DNA from: an uncultured Ellagibacter sp.
Lineage (GTDB): Bacteria; Actinomycetota; Coriobacteriia; Coriobacteriales; Eggerthellaceae
Direction of reading: 5' to 3'
DNA: 24,572 nucleotides
NCBI RefSeq assembly: GCF_934636505.1
Contig: NZ_CAKUAL010000028.1
Location: forward strand, 1 to 24,572
In this document: piece after piece, positions 14,932 through 21,034 of the stretch
Layout of the letters: each line of letters starts with the position of its first letter
Numbering within the stretch: the stretch's first letter is position 1
Position numbers and translations under genes: made by a program
The notes under the pieces: generated by a model
Told to the model about the DNA's origin: nothing
The model's database searches: none
What the model saw: the letters and a program-made list of their open reading frames with translations, nothing else

Positions 14932-17523
14932 TTATTCCTTCCCCTCACCGAGCGAGCGGCGATAATTCAGTGCCACGCTTGCGCCGCGCATGCCGCCGCG
15001 CTCAGCCTCGTTGCCGAAACCTTCGGCGTCGCCATCGCGAAGCTTCTCGACTTCCACCAGGCCCGCAGTGATGAGCGCGCCCAGGATGTGGGGCAGATGC
15101 CCGTCGTCAAGCAGGATGTTCGGAGTGCCGCGAAGGTCTTCGCCGAACGTGTTGCATTCGGCCGGCGTGCCGTCGGTCTGGAACCACGCGCCGTGGTGCA
15201 CGGCCGCGGTGCCGGGCATCATGCGGTTCGTGACGTAGGCCGTGAGCTCCACCTCGCCGCGGTCGCTGTAGACACGGCAGATGTCGCCGTCCTTGATGCC
15301 GCGCGCCTGCGCGTCGACGCCGGAAATCCACACCGCGTGGCGATAGCAGTCCTCGCGCATGAACGGGTTGTTGTCGTTGCTGGAATGCTGGCGGTAAATC
15401 GAAACCGGGGACACCATCGACAGCGGGTACTTCTTGACCTTCGGGTTGTAGAAGCCGTCGTTGGAAGCGGATCCGATGTCGCCTTCGACATAGCTCGGGC
15501 TCCACACGGGCATCGGCTCGATCTGGCCGCGCCAACGGGACTCGGTCATGTCGTGGGTCTTCACGTAGTTCGACGAGAACTCGATCTTGCCGCTCGGGGT
15601 CTCGAACGGGCTCTCACCGCGCTCGATCCTGGTCCTGAACGGGTAGTACGGCGAGTCGATTTCGGTGCGGATGACCGGATGCGCGTTGAACTCTTCCCAG
15701 GTCGGACGCTTCTCGTAGCCGAGATAGGCCATAATCGTCTCGTTGTTCGCCCAGTTCTCGAAGGCCTCCTTGTACACGGCCTCCTGAGCGTCCACCCAGT
15801 GATCGACGTCGACGTCGAGCATGCGGGGATTGTACTTGTCGGCCACGCCGAGGCGCTTGGCGATTTCGGTCCAGACCCATTCCTTCGAGCGCACCTCGCC
15901 CGGGAAGTCCAGGCCGCGACCGCAGAAGGTGAAGTAGTTGCGCATGCCGTTCGGGCCGGACACGAAGCGCTGATGGCCGTACATGTACTCGTCCATGCCC
16001 TCGAGCTGCCAAATCGGCGCCGGCAGGATGATGTCGCAGAGTTCGGCGGTGGGCTGGTTCAGATGCCACTGGAAACCCCAGTTGAACTCGGTAGACGCCA
16101 TACCGGCGAAACGCTTGTTCACATTGGAGTGGTTGTTGCCGTAGTTGTTCTCGAAGATGATCATCTGGATGTTCGGCAGCGGAGAGTCGTTGGTCGGAGA
16201 ACCGATGCGATGACGAAACTCGGACTCGCTCATGCGGCCTTCCCAGTAATCCTTCTGGCAAGCGAGGATCTCGGTGAGGCAGTTGTTGTTGAACAGCACG
16301 GGCGGCTTGTAGTTGCCCGGATCGCGATGCCAGTCGGCACGCGGGGCGGGAACACGGCCCGGGGTGGGCAGGCAGGCGCCCGTCTCGCATCCACCGGGGC
16401 AGGCGATGTTACCGGTCATGGACTGAAGCAGCATCGACGCGATGGCGGAGTAATCTCCCATGTGACGCTTCGCGCACGAGTAGAAGTACTGCAGGTGAAC
16501 CGGCTTCGTGGTGCCGTAGAGGCGCGCGAACTCGCGGATGGTCTCGGCAGGAACGGCGCAGATGGGAGCAGCCCATTCCGGCGTCTTCTTGATGCCGTCT
16601 TCGCCTTCGCCCATGACGTAGGCGCGCCATTCCTCGAAGCCCGCCTTGTCGACCCACTCGTCGACGAACTTATGGTCGATGAGGTCCTCTTCGTAGAGCA
16701 CCTGCGCGATGGCGAGCATCATGGCGAGGTCGGTGCCGGGGCGGATGGGAATCCATTGATCAGCGAGGATTTCCGCGGACTGCGTGTAGCGCGGGTCGAT
16801 GACGATGGTCTTGCAGCCGTATTCGTGCGCGAGCTGCATGTAGTACGACGTCGGACCGAACCATGCGACGACCGGGTCCATGCCCCACATGATGAAGAGT
16901 TTGGAGTTGAAGATGTCGGAAGCCTCGAATCCCGGGGCTGCGTCGGAGCGGCCGCTCGCGACCTTCGTGAGGTCCACGCCGAGGTGCAGCATCTCGCCAG
17001 CGGCATGGCCGGAGGTGGAGTGCTCGCCCCACGCGCCGAAGCCCGCTTCCCACCATGCCGCCAGGGGGAAGCCGTTCTTCTCGAACGACGGGTACTGCGA
17101 ATGGAAGATGCCGTAGGGGCCGTACTTGGCCTTAATCTCCTTCATCTTATCGGCGATGGTGTCGAGAGCCTCTTCCCAGGAAATCTGCACGAAGTAGCCC
17201 TTGCCGGGGCCCTTTTCGCCCACGCGCTTCATCGGGTGCAGAAGACGCGTCTCAGCCTCGATTTCCTTCTTCCAGGAATGACCCATGGCGCACGGACGCA
17301 TCTGGACGTTGCCCTTCCAGATGTTCTCCCAGCCGCAATCCTCGCGGCTGTCGTTGGCGTTGACCGAGTCGTCCGGTTCAATGGCGATGAGCTTGTTGTC
17401 CTTCACATGGCACTTCAGCACGCATGCCGAGTCCCAGCAGCCGTTTGCCGGGCAGGAAGTGTAGAAGATGCGCTCCCCCTCGTGCTTAGCGCGGCTGGCA
17501 TCGATGATTCCTTGCTTGTCCAC
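14932..17523 (-). CDS. Molybdopterin-dependent oxidoreductase, cytoplasmic catalytic subunit (bis-MGD family)
   Basis: Catalytic subunit of the DMSO-reductase superfamily, 863 residues. Near the N-terminus are cysteines 24, 29, 34, 38 and 78, a probable [4Fe-4S] site. MGD-domain hallmarks follow: ISWEEALDTIADKMKEI, then FIMWGMDPVVAW, VIDPRYTQSAEILADQWIPIRPGTD, TGNIACPGG, and a C-terminal dinucleotide-binding domain with PSGKIEFSS and GTAAVHHGAWFQ. GEHSTSG near 166-172 is where the Mo-ligating residue is expected. The start is GTG at 17523, preceded by AAAAGGAGGA; an in-frame ATG at 17625 gives no family-like sequence. No twin-arginine signal exists, so the enzyme should stay in the cytoplasm. 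The family includes DMSO reductases, pyrogallol transhydroxylase and gut catechol dehydroxylases; the substrate here is unknown. Confidence 0.92.
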   Translation of the reverse strand: MDKQGIIDASRAKHEGERIFYTSCPANGCWDSACVLKCHVKDNKLIAIEPDDSVNANDSREDCGWENIWKGNVQMRPCAMGHSWKKEIEAETRLLHPMKRVGEKGPGKGYFVQISWEEALDTIADKMKEIKAKYGPYGIFHSQYPSFEKNGFPLAAWWEAGFGAWGEHSTSGHAAGEMLHLGVDLTKVASGRSDAAPGFEASDIFNSKLFIMWGMDPVVAWFGPTSYYMQLAHEYGCKTIVIDPRYTQSAEILADQWIPIRPGTDLAMMLAIAQVLYEEDLIDHKFVDEWVDKAGFEEWRAYVMGEGEDGIKKTPEWAAPICAVPAETIREFARLYGTTKPVHLQYFYSCAKRHMGDYSAIASMLLQSMTGNIACPGGCETGACLPTPGRVPAPRADWHRDPGNYKPPVLFNNNCLTEILACQKDYWEGRMSESEFRHRIGSPTNDSPLPNIQMIIFENNYGNNHSNVNKRFAGMASTEFNWGFQWHLNQPTAELCDIILPAPIWQLEGMDEYMYGHQRFVSGPNGMRNYFTFCGRGLDFPGEVRSKEWVWTEIAKRLGVADKYNPRMLDVDVDHWVDAQEAVYKEAFENWANNETIMAYLGYEKRPTWEEFNAHPVIRTEIDSPYYPFRTRIERGESPFETPSGKIEFSSNYVKTHDMTESRWRGQIEPMPVWSPSYVEGDIGSASNDGFYNPKVKKYPLSMVSPVSIYRQHSSNDNNPFMREDCYRHAVWISGVDAQARGIKDGDICRVYSDRGEVELTAYVTNRMMPGTAAVHHGAWFQTDGTPAECNTFGEDLRGTPNILLDDGHLPHILGALITAGLVEVEKLRDGDAEGFGNEAERGGMRGASVALNYRRSLGEGKE

Positions 17524-17645
17524 CGACTCCTCCTTTTGTTGCTTGGAGCCGCGCAGTCGGGCAGTCGGGTATGCAGTTCGCATTGGTGCGGCGAGCTTGC
17601 GCGACCCCTCCCGTTGCGCAGCCATTCGATACGCCCTCGTCTTAT

Positions 17646-17684
17646 AAGCCGTCGGCCAATTGAAACGGGCCCTGCCAACGGCTT
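17646..17684 (-). promoter_or_regulatory. Possible leader hairpin of the molybdoenzyme operon
   Basis: AAGCCGTCGGC (17646-17656) and GCCAACGGCTT (17674-17684) form an 11-bp stem around a 17-base loop. The single mismatch becomes a G-U pair in minus-strand RNA. It sits about 120-160 bases before the GTG start and has no T-tract. Confidence 0.35.
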
Positions 17685-17770
17685 GTATTCGGCGTTGAAT
17701 GGAAGGATAGGGAGCGCAAACGGCGCTGAAAAGAGGTTTCGAGGACTTCGCTGTCGGAGTCGCTTACCGC

Positions 17771-17811
17771 TGCCGTAAAGGTTTTCTTGCATGGAAAGAA
17801 CCGTTTACGGC
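17771..17811. promoter_or_regulatory. Candidate LysR operator upstream of the molybdoenzyme operon
   Basis: GCCGTAAA (17772-17779) and TTTACGGC (17804-17811) are perfect inverted partners, with GGTT and AACC also paired just inside apart from one extra base. The same 10 bases TGCCGTAAAG recur at 18981-18990 upstream of lysR, also with a TTTACG partner. Confidence 0.5.
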
Positions 17812-17876
17812 GGTCGAAAAGCGTGCTTTGCAGCGAGAAAAAGTTAACTTCAGTAATTTGAGTGTGCGACTATAAA

Positions 17877-17904
17877 GATAATGCTCCCGATTGGGAGCAT
17901 TATC
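17877..17904 (-). terminator. Intrinsic terminator of the lysR gene
   Basis: Perfect 12-bp stem GATAATGCTCCC (17877-17888) and GGGAGCATTATC (17893-17904) with a 4-base loop. TTTATAG follows on the minus strand. It lies about 57 bases after the LysR stop codon. Confidence 0.75.
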
Positions 17905-17960
17905 AGATCGAGCCATCATGCAGATAAGAGGAGCGGAGCAACGCGGCGACGCATCATCCC

Positions 17961-18890
17961 CTACTGTTTGTCGTCGGAGCAGAAATACCCATCGGGGATG
18001 TTGTTGCGAACGAAGTCCATGAACTCGAGCGCAAGCGGCGAGATGGCGCGCTCGGCGTTCCAGACAAGATCGATGGGATAGCGCATGGGGTCGGTGTCCA
18101 CTTCGAACCAGATGATGTTCGGGTCGTTGCGATAGCGCCGCGCGATGCAGCGAGGGACCGACGTCCACCCCAAACCTGCGCGGACCCCGTTCATCATGGC
18201 CTCGTGGGTGTCGAACCGGGCAACCATGTTGTGGTCGCGAAGCGAGATGCCGTAACGGTCGCGGAAGTGGCGGTTGCCCACCATATGGCGCCCCGAGTCC
18301 CATTCGTAGATGATCATGGGCCATTCGAGCAGCGTCTTGATCTTCACCGGTTGGGGCGTCGAATTGTACGGCGGCTTGTCGGGCGCGCAGAAGAGCAGCT
18401 GGGAGTACCCGAGCGTCTCCGTCGCGATCCCCTCCTCGACCGATTCGTTTTCCAGGATCGCGAAGTTGATGTCGCCGTCCTTGAGCTTCTTCAGCAGCCC
18501 AGGTTCGTAGCCCGCTTCCAGATGGACGAGCGCATCGGGGTGCAGGTCGTGGAACTTCTTCACGAGCGCCGGCAAAAGCGTAACGCCGTCGGCGAAGCTC
18601 ATCCCGACCTCGATCGTCGAGTCGAAGCTCTCGTCGACCGCCGCGAGCTCTGCGGCGAGCAGGCTTTCGAGCGACGTCATCTTCCGCGCGAATTTCGTAA
18701 CAATAACCCCGGCGGGCGTTGGCACCACGCCGGTCGACGTGCGCTCGTAGAGCTTCATCCCGAAGCGCGCCTCGATGTTCGCGATTTTTTGGGACAGTCC
18801 GGGGCGGGACATGTAAAGCCGCTCCGCCGCCTGCGACAAGCTTTTCGTCTCCGAAACGGTCACAAGCACTTCGATATCATCAAGCTGCAT
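17961..18890 (-). CDS. LysR-family transcriptional regulator
   Basis: LysR-type regulator of 309 residues. The N-terminal winged helix-turn-helix is MQLDDIEVLVTVSETKSLSQ, then AAERLYMSRPGLSQKIANIEARFGMKLYERTSTGVVPTPAGVIV at about 21-64. A linker helix and a periplasmic-binding-protein-like effector domain follow (about 92-295). The start at 18890 is preceded by AAGGGGGAG. The gene is upstream of the molybdoenzyme operon and in the same direction, separated by a terminator, so the two are separate transcripts. A shared dyad in both upstream regions suggests it controls itself and the operon. The inducer is unknown; the Ser and aromatic residues of the effector domain do not reveal it. Confidence 0.94.
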   Translation of the reverse strand: MQLDDIEVLVTVSETKSLSQAAERLYMSRPGLSQKIANIEARFGMKLYERTSTGVVPTPAGVIVTKFARKMTSLESLLAAELAAVDESFDSTIEVGMSFADGVTLLPALVKKFHDLHPDALVHLEAGYEPGLLKKLKDGDINFAILENESVEEGIATETLGYSQLLFCAPDKPPYNSTPQPVKIKTLLEWPMIIYEWDSGRHMVGNRHFRDRYGISLRDHNMVARFDTHEAMMNGVRAGLGWTSVPRCIARRYRNDPNIIWFEVDTDPMRYPIDLVWNAERAISPLALEFMDFVRNNIPDGYFCSDDKQ

Positions 18891-18980
18891 GACTCCCCCT
18901 TCATCATCTCAGCAACTATCAAAGCATCGTCGTAAGCCCGACTTGACAGCCGAATCGCGCCTTTCTGGCAAATCCCCCTT

Positions 18981-19001
18981 TGCCGTAAAGAGGAGTTTAC
19001 G
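18981..19001. promoter_or_regulatory. Candidate LysR operator upstream of lysR
   Basis: CGTAAA (18984-18989) and TTTACG (18996-19001) are perfect inverted partners around GAGGAG, within TGCCGTAAAG. The site is about 90-110 bases before the lysR start, the usual autoregulatory distance for LysR proteins. Confidence 0.5.
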
Positions 19002-19112
19002 ACCCTCCTATACGCTTTTACAGCGAAACCCGCAAAGCGACAGGGTATCTTCGCGCGATTCCACGAAGACGACAACCTATGAGCGCGATGGGGGCACGCT
19101 TCTTCGATTGCG

Positions 19113-19118
19113 TATAAT
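19113..19118 (+). promoter_or_regulatory. Perfect TATAAT -10 box for the gamma-carbonic anhydrase
   Basis: TATAAT on the plus strand, about 60 bases before the ATG at 19179. No good -35 hexamer is seen at 16-18 bases upstream, so it may need an activator or be a weak promoter. Confidence 0.45.
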
Positions 19119-19131
19119 GAAAAGCATAGCA

Positions 19132-19140
19132 CCCCCCCCC
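19132..19140 (+). repeat. C9 homopolymer in the gamma-carbonic anhydrase leader
   Basis: Nine consecutive C residues between the TATAAT box and the ATG, so inside the predicted 5' untranslated region. Tracts of this length are prone to slippage and could change leader or promoter spacing between cells. Confidence 0.8.
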
Positions 19141-19178
19141 GAACATCAAGTTCGGCGCCTCAGAGAAAGCGTTCGACC

Positions 19179-19715
19179 ATGGACTACCGCGCAGGACTGA
19201 ACATCGATTCCAAGGCGCATATCGCGAAAAACGCAACCGTCATCGGCGACGTGACGATCGGACCCGACGTCACTGTGCTCGAAGGCGCGACGATCCGCGG
19301 CGATTTTGGCGGAAGCATCGAGATTGGAGCCGGCGCGAATATCCAGGAGAACTGCTGCGTCCACGTGAACACCGGAGAAGTAACGCGTATCGGCGAGAAC
19401 GCGACGGTCGGCCACGGCGCCATCGTCCACGGCTGCGAAATCGGCGACGGATCGCTCATCGGGATGGGGGCCATCGTCATCGACCGCGCCAAAGTGGGCA
19501 AGCGATGCCTCGTGGGCGCGGGCTCGCTCGTGACGGGCACGGCCGACATCCCCGACGGGTGGATGGCGTTCGGCTCGCCCGCGAAGCCCATCCGTCCCCT
19601 TCGCGACGACGAACTGGCCAGCCTCGTCGATGCCGCCGAGGAATACCGCGAGATCGGGCGCGACATGGAAAGCCAGGGACTTCTTCTGCCCGGAAGCGAG
19701 TACAGCCCCATCTAG
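19179..19715 (+). CDS. Gamma-carbonic anhydrase family hexapeptide-repeat protein
   Basis: Left-handed beta-helix protein of 178 residues, expected to form trimers with a metal at each interface and to hydrate CO2. Three metal-ligand histidines have the family spacing: H62, H79 and H84. Residues equivalent to the conserved Arg, Asp and Gln are visible in IRGDFGG (R40, D42) and NIQEN (Q56). The isoleucine-rich hexapeptide turns run from about 10 to 135 and a C-terminal helix follows, including LRDDELASLVDAAEEYREI. It is the only plus-strand gene in the window, divergent from lysR and convergent with the D-2-hydroxyacid dehydrogenase. The ribosome-binding site is weak (AGAGAAAG). Many family members lack measurable activity, so the enzyme role is probable rather than certain. 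Confidence 0.92.
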   Translation: MDYRAGLNIDSKAHIAKNATVIGDVTIGPDVTVLEGATIRGDFGGSIEIGAGANIQENCCVHVNTGEVTRIGENATVGHGAIVHGCEIGDGSLIGMGAIVIDRAKVGKRCLVGAGSLVTGTADIPDGWMAFGSPAKPIRPLRDDELASLVDAAEEYREIGRDMESQGLLLPGSEYSPI

Positions 19716-20018
19716 GTCGCGCTCGCAGAGGGCGACCGCGCAAGAACGCCAAGCGTCCCCCCCTCACGCGAGTTAGAGAGAGGAAACGAAGCCTCCGGGG
19801 ACAAAAAGACGCGATATGCGAGTCCTAATCGTCAAGTTGGACACTTGAGGCTGGCTGTCGTCAGTAAAACCCCAGGTCGCGAAGACTGGCTCGCAGGTTA
19901 GGCCTTGCGATTCGCGATCTCGGGCTCGCATATCGCATCTTTTTGTCCACGACTTCCCGATTCCGCTGCAATTCGCAAGAGTCAACCCCAATAATGATCA
20001 GGAAAAGCCGAGGGGGCG
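19716..20018. other. Convergent intergenic region with a foldback element
   Basis: 303 bases between two converging genes. Most of it is the 150-bp foldback element at 19799-19948. Small open frames occur in it, but none has family character or a ribosome-binding site. Confidence 0.6.
19799..19948. repeat. 150-bp MITE-like foldback element with 24-bp inverted ends
   Basis: The left end (19799-19822, starting GGACAAAAAGACGCGATATG) and the right end (19925-19948) are inverted copies with 23 of 24 positions matching; the mismatch is at 19810 against 19937. Similarity continues inward imperfectly. The core has its own inverted repeat, GGTCGCGAA against TTCGCGATC. Both strands read CTTTTTGTCC leaving the element, so it could also act as a bidirectional transcription end. 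No transposase and no clear target-site duplication are seen. Confidence 0.65.
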
Positions 20019-21002
20019 CTAGCACACGCGATTGACGAGCTCTTCCCCCGCTGCGAGCCGGGCGATGTTTTCCCAAATCGTTCGGTGCGCCCGATAGAAC
20101 ATGCCTTCCGCAACGCCTCCCACGTGCGGCGAGAACACCACGCGCCTCGACGCGACGGCAGAAAGGTTCACGAGAGGATTATCGCAGGTCACAGGCTCTG
20201 GCGAGAGCGTGTCGAGGCCCGCCGCGGCGATGTTGCCCGCTTCGAGCGCCGCCGCGAGCGCCTCCTGGTTCACGATGTCGCCGCGCGCCGTGTTCACAAG
20301 CACGCCGTCGGGGCGCATCTTCGCGAGGAACTCCCCGTCGACCATGCCGCGCGTCTCATCGGTCACGGGAACGTGCAGGCTCACGATGTCGCAGGTGGCA
20401 AGCAGGTCGTCAAGGCTTGCGAAGCGAACACCCAGCTCGTTCTCGAGACCCTCGTCGAGCGGATGGTGCTTGTTGTAGAGCATCTTGCAGCCCCAGGGAC
20501 GAAGGTAGCGGGCAGTCGCCTGGCCGATTGCACCGAAGCCCACGAAACCGACCGTGCAATCCCCCAGCTCGCGAAAGCCCTCCACCATCATGCGTTCCTT
20601 GAGGGCGATCTGGCGACCCTCGCGAACCGCCCTGTCGCCTTCGAGCGCACGCCTTAAGCACATGAGCATGAGCATGACAGCCTGCTCAGCGACGGTCCCC
20701 GCGTTCACGCCCGCGCAATTGCACACGGCAATGCCCCGAGCGCGCGCCGCGTCCACATCGATCGCGTTGAACGCCACGCCTTCCGAATGGATGAGCTTGA
20801 GGTTCGGCATACCCGCAATCAAGCGCGCGTCTATCGGGCTTATGGCATCTGCGACGACGACGCCAGCGTCGGGCGCAAGCGCGAGAAGCTCGTCGTCGGA
20901 TGCGCCCCGTTCAGCGCAGACGAGCTCGACCTCGCGCACGATGGGCAGGTCGGGAAGGTATTTGCGCGTGCGCGCTTCGCTTCCGATGGCAAGAACCAAC
21001 AT
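20019..21002 (-). CDS. D-isomer-specific 2-hydroxyacid dehydrogenase (NAD(P)-dependent)
   Basis: Cytoplasmic dehydrogenase of 327 residues that interconverts 2-oxo acids and D-2-hydroxy acids. The nucleotide-binding motif GFGAIGQA is at about 152-159. The catalytic residues are in place: Arg in NTARGD near 237, Glu in SPEPV near 267 and His in SPHVGG near 293. The residues after the second strand are YNKHHPL, without the acidic residue that usually selects NAD, so NADPH use is possible. The start at 21002 is chosen over 21059 because AAAGGGGA lies upstream and MLVLAIGSE is a normal family N-terminus. The SLC13-type permease ends 32 bases upstream, so the two probably form an operon for carboxylate uptake and conversion. 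The exact substrate (glycerate, 3-phosphoglycerate or lactate-like) cannot be read from sequence. Confidence 0.93.
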   Translation of the reverse strand: MLVLAIGSEARTRKYLPDLPIVREVELVCAERGASDDELLALAPDAGVVVADAISPIDARLIAGMPNLKLIHSEGVAFNAIDVDAARARGIAVCNCAGVNAGTVAEQAVMLMLMCLRRALEGDRAVREGRQIALKERMMVEGFRELGDCTVGFVGFGAIGQATARYLRPWGCKMLYNKHHPLDEGLENELGVRFASLDDLLATCDIVSLHVPVTDETRGMVDGEFLAKMRPDGVLVNTARGDIVNQEALAAALEAGNIAAAGLDTLSPEPVTCDNPLVNLSAVASRRVVFSPHVGGVAEGMFYRAHRTIWENIARLAAGEELVNRVC

Positions 21003-21034
21003 GTAAGTCCCCTTTCGAGTCTTGCGGCAAGCCG

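Larger units (their letters stand above)
17524..17960. other. Regulatory region between lysR and the molybdoenzyme operon
   Basis: 437 bases without a supportable gene. On the minus strand it contains, in order, the lysR terminator (17877-17904), an inverted repeat sharing TGCCGTAAAG with the lysR upstream region (17771-17811), a possible leader hairpin (17646-17684), and the AAAAGGAGGA ribosome-binding site just before the GTG at 17523. The length implies a long 5' leader or a distant promoter. I did not find a convincing sigma-70 box pair. Confidence 0.55.
18891..19178. other. Divergent intergenic region between lysR and the gamma-carbonic anhydrase
   Basis: 288 bases with divergent promoters expected. 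It contains the TGCCGTAAAG dyad on the lysR side (18981-19001), and a TATAAT box and C9 tract on the carbonic anhydrase side. No coding frame is supportable. Confidence 0.5.

Noticed and set aside
14908..17778. Plus-strand open frame of 956 codons antisense to the molybdoenzyme
   Set aside because: It is the shadow of a high-GC gene; the product has no family motif, and the minus-strand frame has clear molybdopterin signatures.
19773..20076. Two small minus-strand open frames of about 70 codons
   Set aside because: They run through the foldback element, overlap each other in different frames and one enters the dehydrogenase gene; no family character.
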